In this document: positions 37,026-47,125 of the stretch, piece by piece
Layout: each line of letters begins with the position of its first letter
Position numbering within the stretch: position 1 is the first letter of the stretch
The notes under the pieces: model-generated
The model's input: the letters and a program-made list of their open reading frames with translations, nothing else
What the model was told of the DNA's origin: nothing
The model's database searches: none
Source of the DNA: Phycomyces nitens
Lineage: Eukaryota > Mucoromycota > Mucoromycetes > Mucorales > Phycomycetaceae
Reading direction: 5' to 3'
NCBI GenBank assembly: GCA_022702545.1
Contig: JAHRBC010000002.1
Location: 5,208,001 to 5,272,000, forward strand
DNA length: 64,000 nt
Program-made: the position numbers and the translations under genes

Positions 37026-39011
37026 TTAGGCTAAATACGTCGAAAGGCGCTCAACCACATGGGACATGGAAGGTCTCTAGGAATCATCATAGTAAAAGAC
37101 TGGCGTGAGAATACAGATTTTTGAAGATAATAGATAATTTTTACTGCATGTTTTATTTACCACACTAGGATTTCCCTCCCACATCTCTGTAATCAAGATT
37201 AAGAGATTTCGAGGATAAACAGACACGAGCCTGGAAACCGGTGGTCTCTTGTCATATTGCTTGACTTGGACATACAACGCATGTTCAGACATATCTATTG
37301 AATATCTTGAGTTGGACACATGGCCAGAAACCAAGAATTTTTCTTGGAAAGAGTGCAAATAAAGTAAATAGTACTTGCCTTGGTATGGATACCCATGAGC
37401 TCCCCAAGTAAGAATTTCCCAGAATATCAGTCCACATGCGTACACCTGTTTATACCAAAAGATGGTTGTATTGTCAGCCTCTTTTCTGTGAAGATTTCAC
37501 AAGAATGTACTTACATCAACCTATAGAAAGACATGTAAATAAATCGACTTGGTTTAAAGCTATTGATTATATCTACACAGTCTACCTTTTCAGTATAGCA
37601 AGGCTTGATGGTCCAAAACTCTGGTGCTAATATGAAACAAGGGAGTGAGTGCGGCTAAGATCTTGGTGGTAAATAACGTCTACCTTGCCTATGATAATCT
37701 GTGTAAGTACAGGTAAAAAATGGGTTTATTATAATCTCACCAGTTGGGAGTGCCACACTGTGTGTGCATGACTGATCCAGCTTTTGGTCGGATACGAGCC
37801 AAACCAAAGTCATTGACCTTGGCCCTATCGTCCTTTGAGATCTATTGGATAACATGAATACTTGTTCAAGGCTTTGTTTTCTTACCAATATATTCATTGA
37901 TTTTAAGTCCTGGATCATTAAGGCGTATTGTGTTAGTAAGGGGCATGACACGCAGAATATCCTTACTCTATGGATAATGGAAGGCCTATACAAACGAATG
38001 AATAAATAAACATTAACAATGGAAGAGCCCTTACCTTCGTGTGTGGAGATATGATACACCTAGTGCAATATCATACATGTACATTACCTTTGAACACATA
38101 AGTAATCTTGTATGTTGAATTCTACACTTACTTGCTGGGAAAAGCTAGGCTTCTTGTATTTCCTGATTACATCAAACAGGTCACCCTTTTCACATATTTC
38201 AGTTATAATAGACAAGTGGCGTGGGTTTGTGCAGACTCCAATGAATTTGATCACATTCTCATGTCGCAGTTGTCTGTTATACAAAGTATTTTCAATCAAT
38301 GCTCTTTTGAGCTAGTAGCCTTACTTGAGCACATTGACTTCATGTTTGACTTCAGCTAAATCCAAGGCACTAAAGTGTGCCAGGCGCAGCTCCCCAATAG
38401 CAACATCTTCCTATTAATGTATTTCTGGTTAGGCTGTCCTTCACTGTAAGTTTAAAGAGAGAATATATAAAACTTACTCCATTATAGACACCTGGTATTA
38501 AATGGATTAGACAGAGAATTGTCAGACACATCTTGATTATATATATATGTATGTATGTATATATTACCTCTGTAACAGTCCTTGAATCCTCCACTGCCCA
38601 GCTTGTCTCCTATAATAAGATCCTTGTAAGGTATGTCAAACCCTGATGCATTGTCATCCAAGAACAGTGCCGTGAATTCGCGCGAGTTGAGCTCCAGTTT
38701 TTCTTCTCGAACCGTCAGAGGCAGGGTCTCTGGTAGGACTGAGCATATTAATTTTGGCGTCGAAGGAGCCGGGATTGGGCTTGTGTTTTGTTTCTACAAA
38801 TGATAATTAATGTCTGTGGGCTCTTTATTGATCGAAAGCTATTATAAAGCCAGCATCTAATATTTACCCAGAACATTATGTTACTGATCAACTCTGATTT
38901 TGTTCCTTCTGTAGGCAGGCCTATTTCCATTTCATTTAATCAAAGGTTCGTGCAAACAAGGTACAAGGTACCTCTTTCTTGACAAAACTCAATAACTTCC
39001 GCCAAGACCAT
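37026..39011 (-). CDS. SAP-like/TKL protein kinase with WNK-like lysine arrangement and microexons
   Basis: Sixteen exons join to exactly 353 codons plus stop. Minus strand, by low-high positions: 38972-39011, 38868-38920, 38568-38793, 38478-38491, 38325-38410, 38132-38273, 38035-38087, 37967-37985, 37886-37909, 37741-37841, 37684-37688, 37586-37626, 37515-37520, 37379-37445, 37161-37294, 37026-37076. Residues 1-31 (EVIEFCQERGLPTEGTKSEL) resemble a SAP domain. The kinase domain has the glycine loop LGSGGFKDCYRG (Lys102), beta3 VAIGEL (Gly117 where Lys is expected), LRHENVIKFIGVC, IIHRDLKSMNIL (H210, R211, D212, N217), NDFGLARIR (D230), GTPNWQAPEFW, KVDVYACGLIFWEI (D270), and RPSMSHVVERLSTYL. 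The sequence is of the tyrosine-kinase-like group. The ATG at 39011 may not be the true start, because an acceptor (AATATAG) lies 27 nt upstream and the SAP-like frame continues there. Substrate unknown. Confidence 0.88.
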
Positions 39012-41000
39012 CTTATTAAAGTCTCCTTGGCTCAAAGACTATATTGGCAATAACATCAGATTCTGTGAGATTTCTGGAGCACTAGAATCAAGTCGTTTAC
39101 AAACTTCAAGAGAATCATCAACGTGTCTATTGATAGTCTGAAAAACCATGGTTGTAAATCAATTATTGGTCGTGTAAATTGTACACTTTTTTTTAATAAA
39201 CTCAAGGAAAAATATGGAATGATTAAAGAAAAAGAGATGAAATACAGAACAGATCCTATATTGATAGACATAACCGAAAGTCAAGGGATAAATCACATGG
39301 GATGTACAAAGGCCACTCATCATGCGCTGAGATATATCTCATGTCCTTTAAAGAGGCACAGATCCAACAAGAACGACAGTTTTCAAAGTGGTTTTAGCTG
39401 TCATTAAGCGCTACCTGTGACATTATCTGAAAGGGAAACTTTGTACAAAGCCGTCTTATTAGCTGTAATAAAGCAGGCCTAGATGCGTACAAGGAACCAA
39501 AACCAAGTGGTGTCTTGATCAGGGTCTACAAGCCATATCGCTTTTCTTTTTTTCTTTTTTCTGGTGCGTGCCTCCAAAAATAATCACCATAAAAGAATAG
39601 TTGTTTTCAAAACAGTTCTTCTTTTGTATTCATTACATAACAGAGTCTCTATTCAATAAGACACCTGAGTTGTGCCTATTCAAGTACCAAACTAGCTTGC
39701 TTAGTAAGAAGCATTATCTAGTGAACATTAGTATTAAATTCACATGTTTAAGACTATTTGCTGTAAAATCCATACACAAGTTTTGCCTAGATATAGACCG
39801 CAAAGTCTTTTTTGGTGATCTAACAAAATTCTAGAAAAGCTTGCACACTAGATATTGGGATTCAAAAAATACTACAGAATCGGTATACAAATACAGAGTA
39901 TACAAACAATCGATCCAAGAGTACATCATCATAAAATATATATCTTGTATAATCTATATGGTAAAATCAAGGAACTTATTCAATATAGGATAGGCCCACC
40001 TTTATAACTTTTTTTCCTAAAGCTATTATACTATGTATAAAGAGGCAATACTATACTACCTTTGATCATAGCTTCTCTCAACTGATTTAATGGTGTAGGT
40101 TGTATTGACCTTGACGCATATTACCATCCAATCTAGTCTGGATGTTTTCGGTTGGACTCAAGTCAGGACTTTTTGTAGTGTTAAGAACTTCTCAAGTTCG
40201 TCTTAACATCTTTTTGAAATTGTAGCCTTTTGTGGTATATAAAAGAAAAGAAAAGAAAGATAAAATTATATCAACACTTATTGTAGGGAATAAACTCAAT
40301 AAGTTTGTAGGTTTTATTACACGAGCAGCTAGTTTTTATCCTATCTAGTTGATTTTCATTATATATCAAATACACTTGTCTATCAACAACTGGATACCAG
40401 CCAAGTTATATCAGCAAAGCCATTCGTAAAAAAACAAATGATCCATTACACATCGTTCTTTAGCTTTGTTCAAAGTCCTTTTTTAATTATTTTGCTCTTG
40501 GTTTGAATGAACAGAATCAACAAAGCTGATACTAGATTCAAGATTGCAAATTGTTTTTATAGAGAAAACAAGAGTGACAAATGGTCGCAAGGGTATTGTT
40601 TCCTTTCTTTTTGTACATTAGCCAATGCAAGAAATATTTTAGTATTTTTTTTTATTGGTGACAGCCCAAGTTTTGTTGCGCGTCTGTTGATGGCAGGATG
40701 TTGATCAAATAGAGTGTGTATAAAAAAGTAATCCCAATTGGAATCTACTAAACTATAACCAAAGACTGTTTTTTTTTGAAATACATAAAATGCAGTAGAG
40801 GTAGCAGCAGAAAAAGAAAAGAGCGGATTGGATTAGTATGAGACTTGGTGATTAGCTACAGATGTAAAGAACCTATTATCTTGAGTGGGCGGCTCAATAT
40901 TTTAATAGAAAGTGCAGGGCAGACACTATAGACATTATTACCATAAAAGGCAAGCAAAGAGTTGCACGTATTTCTTAATTTTCTATATACTGGTAATACT
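39012..41000. other. Gene-poor region upstream of the kinase
   Basis: Contains the kinase promoter and possibly one more 5' exon. A coding-like minus-strand stretch at about 39050-39118 follows a good acceptor (TTTTTCAG) but cannot be joined in frame by me. Beyond about 39450 the DNA is AT-rich with only short frames. I see no other gene. Confidence 0.5.
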
Positions 41001-41250
41001 GGTGTACTACTCGGCGGGTTAGCGCGTTGGATTTCAATAGTACAGGTCGGGTGTTCGAATCCCGGTCATGGAATTTGAAAAAATGAAGACGGGTGTTCCG
41101 ACTGGGTAGGACACTGGGGCAGTACCTGAGACTTTGGCCAAGTCTCAGCTTGGACTTCAGTAGCCGCGGGGATTCCAATCTACCAAGCTTAGCTTGGTAG
41201 AGTACTGTTGCATTTTTTTAATTTTTATTTTTATTTGTCGTTTTGGATTT
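41001..41250 (+). repeat. tRNA-derived SINE-like element, copy 1
   Basis: The head (about 41001-41071) is tRNA-like: an A-box-like GGGTTAGCGCGTTGG, then GGGTGTTCGAATCCCGG, which contains a perfect B-box core (GTTCGAATCC) and a closed T-arm. The head's ends do not pair into an acceptor stem, so it is not a working tRNA. The body has a hairpin (GAGACTT-TGGCC-AAGTCTC, about 41128-41146). The 3' part has a perfect 9-bp hairpin with a 3-nt loop (CTACCAAGC-TTA-GCTTGGTAG, about 41180-41200), followed by T-rich DNA. A second, diverged copy of the 3' half lies at 41356-41460. This is the layout of a Pol III-transcribed SINE. Confidence 0.65.
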
Positions 41251-41355
41251 GGGTTGTTCTTCCAATGCTATAATACACCCAATATCGGCCAAACCCACTG
41301 GGAATCGTAAACGAGGATAGAAAGATAGATTCTTTTTTATATCTTTTCTAAACCT

Positions 41356-41460
41356 ACCCAGCCATCATAAGTGTCTGACACTTTGGTGGCCTCAAAGATT
41401 CCAATCTACTTAGAAGAAGAGCTTAGTAGACTACTACTATTTTTTATTTTTTATTTTTTA
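41356..41460 (+). repeat. SINE-like element, 5'-truncated copy 2
   Basis: It shares with copy 1 the order CTGACACTTTGG (CTGAGACTTTGG in copy 1), AGATTCCAATCTAC (GGATTCCAATCTAC), AGCTTAGTAGACTACT (AGCTTGGTAGAGTACT) and the following T-rich tail. The tRNA-like head is absent, as in a 5'-truncated or strongly decayed copy. The terminal hairpin is partly eroded. Confidence 0.55.
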
Positions 41461-41629
41461 TCTTTCAAATTTATTTATTAGGGGGTTTCATTGATTTTAT
41501 TTTCCAAGTTTTATTTATTGGCCATTAATATTTTGAAAATATGTTATTGAGCCCCCCTTTCTAATTGTTTTTAATATCCTATCCAGAGTATTTGTATAGT
41601 GCCAAACAGCTGTTTTGAATTATTCAAAT

Positions 41630-41815
41630 GTCTTTGTAGTTAAGATCTCTGTTGTATAATGGTCGGCTATCGCTTGGTATGAGATGTATGAGTACTTGAT
41701 GTATAACTTATTCAGACATTAGCTTGCCATGGATTTGCAAAGAATAGCCAGAGATCGGTTGTAAAGTTTGGATTTTGTTCAGCTGGGTGTGTATATCTCA
41801 AGGTACAAACCCACG
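41630..41815 (+). repeat. Second dispersed repeat family, copy A
   Basis: It aligns by eye over about 180 nt with 42207-42395: GTAGTTAAGATCTCTGTTGT against GTAATTAAAGTCCCCGTCGT, then TAATGGTCGGCTAT against TAATGGTTGGTTAT, TTAGCTTGCCA against TTAACTTGCCA, AGATCGGTTGT against ATATCGGTTGT, and GTGTGTATA near the end. The 5' part (GTTGTATAATGGTCGGCTATCGC) resembles the A-box side of an Asp/Glu/His-type tRNA, so this may be another tRNA-derived SINE family. No clear B box is left. Confidence 0.5.
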
Positions 41816-42206
41816 GAACTTGGTTACACTTTTAAACTGGTATTGAATAGAGTCATTCACACTCGGTAACGGAGTACAATATTATACAATTGCATTGACC
41901 AAAAGTAATGTTGTGTTTTAGGGTATTAAAACAATAAAAAATAGTAATGGAGATATAGACAGTAAGTGTGTACTTTGAGACTGTATATAAGCTTGTCTTT
42001 ATTAAGATACAAAATGTGCCGCTCTTTATATACTCTTTCAATCTGCTGTTGCACAAGATCTTGGACTTCTTGATACGTGGGGTCTTTCTCCACATTAAGA
42101 TTGAGATATATGGTTTGTTAGTATCTTTTAAGGGAAATAAGAATACTGCGAGAGTGTTATTTATTGAAGAAAGAATATTATGATTGCTTATATACTATTA
42201 TTCAAA

Positions 42207-42395
42207 TTCACTTGTAATTAAAGTCCCCGTCGTGTAATGGTTGGTTATAACTGTAGCAGTGTGAAGTGTACGTGTGCCTGGTGTGTAACTGTTCCTGAGA
42301 TGTTAACTTGCCAGGGTCATTAGCAAGTAGTAACCGGATATCGGTTGTGGAGTCTGTATTTCACTCAACTGTGGTGTGTATACCACATATACTTC
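42207..42395 (+). repeat. Second dispersed repeat family, copy B
   Basis: Partner of the repeat at 41630-41815, in the same orientation about 580 nt away. Shared blocks include TAATGGTTGGTTAT, GTGTAACT, AACTTGCCA, CGGTTGT and GTGGTGTGTATACC. The 5' edge (AAAGTCCCCGTCGTGTAATGG) is tRNA-like as in copy A. Confidence 0.5.
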
Positions 42396-42493
42396 TTTAT
42401 GTTTTCATCCGAGTGAATAGGTACATTATCCATGAGTATATAGTACAGTTATAGTTCCTGAACTAACATATCCTTCAACCTTTTTCTATTTCA

Positions 42494-43130
42494 CAGTTCT
42501 AGGTTTTCTTTACACCGACTGTAATCAAGTCTGTAGCAGAGATAGCGCCCAATATAGACGTCGTATTTGCTCTCGTTATTGGTCGGGTAACAATAGCACG
42601 CATACATATTCTAGAACAAGCTCTTGGCCGTTTCATAATGATACAAAAAGCAGCCTCATCAAGAAACACGCAGCTCGTCAGGAAGCTCATGTCTGTATTT
42701 TCCCATTTAGAAACCAAATAATGTCACTCAATCTGCCTTTCTTCAACAAAAGGTTCAATTCGCATCTCATAAAGTTATCAACAGTGCTGTGTGATACTTA
42801 GAAGATCATAAAACTGCTTCAATAAACGCTTGGTCACTTTGGTAACAGTAGCAGAGGGATCAGCATCAATGAAGTCGATAGCAGTCGATATATGCTCTTC
42901 ATTTAAGATGCACTTGCGACCTACTTTTTTTTTACAGCTCTCAAAAATACTATCAAGACAATCATTATACTGATCATTCCATCTATGAGCTGTTTGAGTG
43001 TGAATGCCCAACTGCCTTGTTGAGGCTGATGCACTTTTTCAATCTTTAGATCGAAAAACTTGGCTTTATCCTGGACTGTATAACGCACATTTTTTCTTTT
43101 TTTTTTTTGGTTTTGCGTCCTTCATACGCA
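42494..43130 (-). pseudogene. Dead Tc1/mariner-IS630 type transposase
   Basis: The minus strand encodes, in order but in several frames, an N-terminal helix-turn-helix region (VRYTVQDKAKFFDLKIEK, LGIHTQTAHRWNDQYNDC, GRKCILNEEHISTAIDFID, DPSATVTKVTKRLLKQF). Then comes KWENTDMSFLTSCVFLDEAA with the first catalytic Asp of the DDE core, then RACSRICMRAIVTRPITRAN, TTSILGAISATDLITVGVKK. A one-base frame change lies near 43035, and others lie between 42700 and 42800. The last part of the catalytic domain is missing. I could not find terminal inverted repeats. Element family: IS630/Tc1/mariner, judged from the wording FLDEAAF and TSILGAIS. Confidence 0.75.
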
Positions 43131-43852
43131 CATCTTTAGCTTTTGGCTTTTCTAATAACATTGGACAAGTCAGAAAAGATTCATTGAGGACTGTATTTCT
43201 CAAGTACTCTCGATAAATATAAACTTATTTTTTCTATATATTTATAATTACAAGCCGACAATCATAAATTCATATACACTGTACAAAACTTTAAATAATC
43301 CAACAGACAATCATGTCTATTAAATGGTTCGCTCTTTGTCTGTGTATTACTGGTTTTTATCAAACGAAATTGAAACAAATTCGAAAAAAAAGGTTGATAG
43401 TTAAAGCTAAATACAGCATATTTCCAGATTTTCTTTCTTTCTTGAATACCAGAGAAAGTTATATCTGACTAGATATTCCTTTGGGGTATAAATGCGCAAA
43501 TCTAGTCAAAAAGTACATTACATCATGTCTCGGTGAGTTGAGTTGAGTTGGATTGTACCTTGTACAATTGACCTGTCTGTACCAAAACTTTAACAGCAAA
43601 TCCCCAAGTATTCTGTTGAAATATCACCAATAGCATTTACACCAAGAGTAATATTGTCTGCAAACAGAGACGATGCATTCCGAGCCATGTTTTAGAATTT
43701 TTATCTATTTTATATTGTAATATTTATTGGAATGTAAACTCAAAGGACGTCCCCAACAAATGTGGATTGTAATATTTATTGTGCAAGTTTAAAAACAGTT
43801 GGACTAGTAAAAAAAAAGAACAAATCAAATAACCAAAATTATATTCTTGAAT

Positions 43853-43902
<50 letters not shown>

Positions 43903-44841
43903 GAGAATAAAGCATCATCTCATTATTACTCCATCATAATCTTACAAGTCTTTACCAAAAGGATAGGATGAGCAGATAATGACAGACGGAATGTTTAGTA
44001 GAAAGGATATGGAAAAAAAGTTACAAGTAAAAAACATAAACAATTCAACTACAATGATTTTATTTTATGATAAAAATAAAAGATACGTACGGGTAAATGT
44101 TTTGTATGCTATAAATATAGATAAAATGTATTTAGATGAACTTTTTGACTGAAACTTCAATAATAAATAAATACAATAAAGCCTAGATTTATATTCTATT
44201 GATTCCAAGGCACAATTTCCATATAGAACAAAGACTGGTATTCTGTATGTTAAAGAGGTTAATGTCAGTCAGTATACTTGTGCTCTTGAAAATACTTTTT
44301 CTATTTTATCAACTACAAATATTTGGTTTATCTAAAAAGTAAAACGAGACGGGACCTTGAGCCATTTTCCAATGACATCTAGTTTGATAAATCTGATGTT
44401 TGAATAGATGTGACAAACTTGAGGTTAATAAGATTCGGATATGCGTCGGAAGGGACGCTTTATTTCTATTATGGCGGCCAAAAAAAAAGCCAAGGAGTTT
44501 AATAATCATAATAGCCTGTGTATTGAAATGCTTGGAAATGATATGAATACAATTCTTGTTTTACGGGTAAATGCGCCGTATTCAGGGCAGCTTGTTTCAA
44601 GTTTACAAGATTTGAAGAAAGGGAGATGAGCAGCTGATCATCTTGTCACTCCAGAAATGTATTACAATCACCAAAACAGGTGGTTAGTACAGAATACTAG
44701 AAAAAGGTACGTCTTGGTAGTGATACATGTCATTTATACCGTAAAAGATTATTATATATGTCAAGGTTGATTTATATTTATATAATTTGTATGTAAAATA
44801 GAAAGAAGAAGAAGAAAAGAAGAAGAATTTTCTCTCTCTCT
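43131..44841. other. Repeat-rich AT-rich spacer
   Basis: A poly-T run near 43095-43109 ends the transposon relic side, and a long (TA)n microsatellite lies at about 43857-43898. A 62-codon frame at 44441-44629 has no recognisable domain. I see no gene. Confidence 0.55.
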
Positions 44842-46469
44842 CTAATGGCCACCACCACATCCACCCATTCTAGATGTTTGTGATGAATTGGTATGAGATT
44901 GGAGGGATTTATGCTTGAGAGTTTCGCCGTCTCGGTTGTCAAAAAACTCCCATAGACCGCAGTCCTGACATTTTGGATCCTCGGGTATACAGTGAGGAAG
45001 GGGAAACTCTTCTTCAGACTTCTTTAGGATATTCTCAATTACATCACCAACCCGATGAGATCGAATATCAACTCTCCAACCATGTTCATTGACTGTATCC
45101 CAAGTGCAGACCTATTGCCGTTTTGAATATTAGACAATGAAATATTGCCATTTCATTTTCTTTGCTTACTCTTCCAGTGTGACAGCGGGTTTCCATGGCA
45201 AATCCACCATACCAACAGGAACTGACAGGGCCCTTAATAAAGAAAAAACACACACAGTTTTAATTCAACAATACTTACTCCTTGCTTACTTACCGTGCAA
45301 ACACCGACAAAGATGGGGTCTCCAGTATGCCCAAAATGCCAAAGAGGCATCATATCTACCGGAATACGTGGCAAATGCAATCGAACAGACGCCAACAAGT
45401 CTCCTGGGATCTCAAAAGTGACGGTCGGTACGCCAAATGTCTGTCCTACCATGCTGGCGAGAGCTCCTCCGAGTGAATGTCCGGTCAACCAGATGGTGGC
45501 ATCGGGATACTGATCAGATATTTCTTTGTATAGTTCCTACAAAGCCATGGAATAAACACACAAATCAATGTAGTATAATATATAATTACTCACCATTGCA
45601 TTATCATAGTACAGTTCGCTATTCTTTATATTGGTCTCCAAGCAAGAGCTTTCACACATATACTCATTTCCCTTGTAGCATTCACACACCGATCTCCAGA
45701 CTCGACTCACACGAGCGCAGCAGCAGGAAAAGAGCATGTTATCCTAGAGACCATCAAGATCAGTTGGAGCACGGTCGACCATTGGATATTGAAAAAAAGA
45801 GAGACTTACGTTTAGCTTGTCCTTATCACCTGTAGGACCTCCTGTAAAGAGACCTGCACTTGTGCCCTTTATGCTGATAACTATTAAAGATTCATCTGGA
45901 TTGCTATATACGTGGCCTCGGATGCCGTCCGATTCCCAGCCAAAAGATGAATTCTACACAAGGAATCAATATTCTTGGCCTGTTTCTCAATAGAGCCTTA
46001 CCTTTATCCATGGTGCCTCTAGCTCATACCAGTCTGCTGTACCGTTGATTATATCTGAATAGGCATTGTATGTCATTTGAGCCAAGGTCATTACTGTCTG
46101 GCGATTTGTGACATCAGGCTGGAGACCAATGACTGGCTCGAATTCCAAATCAGAGTCGGCCTGCATGCGCATCCTCTGACCAGATTCCTTTAGACGATGA
46201 AGTGGATCGAGATCTCTCTGCGAAGGACGCATATAACTGCCAATCACCGGCTTCATTTCAAAGCCGTTGTTTTGGATTGACATTGATTCCGAAATGTCTA
46301 GTCTGCGGAATAGGTGAGGAATTGGACCATTGATGGATGCATGATGGTAGATTGTCTTGAGTTTGAATGATTGGGGATCTAGTGAAGGAGAGCCGAATGG
46401 TTGTTGCTGTCCCAGGGTTGCGGCGTCGGCAAGGCTGATTAGCAGGATAATTAAAGACGTCCACTTCAT
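44842..46469 (-). CDS. ATG15: Vacuolar phospholipase/lipase Atg15
   Basis: ATG at 46469, TAG at 44842-44844, four or more introns. The protein begins with a hydrophobic signal-anchor (MKWTSLIILLISLADAATL) that would carry it via the ER and multivesicular bodies to the vacuole lumen. Then come WYELEAPWIKNSSFGWESDG, IVISIKGTSAGLF, and the Cys-rich segment LFSCCCARVSRVWRSVCECY. The nucleophile elbow is IWLTGHSLGGALASMVG (Ser at about 45474), and later FGHTGDPIFVGVCTG supplies the catalytic Asp region. MGGCGGGH closes the protein. The Cys-rich SCCCARVS...VC.C block is specific to Atg15 among class 3 lipases. It breaks down autophagic bodies and membrane lipid. Nearby cystinosin is also vacuolar, but nothing indicates shared control. 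Confidence 0.93.
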
Positions 46470-47125
46470 AGTATTAATTAGTTGAAACTACGCCTGGTTA
46501 TGATGAATGTAACAATTGGATTTATTTTTGGGATCCAAAGATGTGTGTGTGTGTGTTATGAAAAAGAAAGAGAGAATTAAGCATTATCATTTTTTTTCTT
46601 GTCGATTTGAATAAATATTCAAAAATTGAACATCGTTTGATGGCCCGATCTTGACTGGAGCTCTCATGTAATAATAGTAACAAGGGGGAAACAAGTATCA
46701 GGACAAGGCTAAAGAAGCAAGTTAAAAAATGAAAGCGGATGTGCTTATGCCGTTTGTTTGTAGGACGCTCCCGGGGGGTAAAAATTTGAATAAAACCCAA
46801 ATAATAATAATAATATATATGCCAATGTTTATATTAACAATCCCAACTCATTCGATTCATCTTGGTAGAACACCAGACGTCATAAAAATAATAACAAGCC
46901 TTCTTTATTTATTTATTTATTTGTATAAAGATGTTCAATGTAATCTGTGTCTTGTACGCACATAATTTTGTGTACAAGATATAAACTTGTTTATTTGTTT
47001 GCTTGTTTCAAAATTAGGGCTATAATGTACACAATTTCAAATAATAATAAAAATAATAATAATAAAGTACTTCTTTATCAATGTAAACATAATTAAATGT
47101 CGCATTCACCTTGCAATCAGACCAT
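46470..47125. other. Spacer between ATG15 and PabC-like gene
   Basis: ATG15 promoter side with a CA/GT run near 46542-46556, (AAT)n near 46800 and 47043-47065, and TTTATTTATTTA near 46904-46921. No gene is seen. Confidence 0.6.

Noticed and set aside
39123..39407. 94-codon plus-strand frame upstream of the kinase
   Set aside because: No recognisable domain and it overlaps a coding-like minus-strand stretch that may be a 5' kinase exon.
41001..41071. Functional tRNA gene
   Set aside because: The T arm and B box are good, but the 5' and 3' ends do not form an acceptor stem and no proper anticodon arm can be drawn; interpreted as a SINE head.
43857..43898. (TA)n tract as replication origin or centromere signal
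   Set aside because: Only a plain microsatellite in a repeat-rich spacer; nothing else supports an origin or centromere.
44441..44629. 62-codon frame MRRKGRFISIMAAKKKAKEF...
   Set aside because: A little GC-richer than its surroundings but with no domain or splice partners that I can support; may be a repeat remnant.
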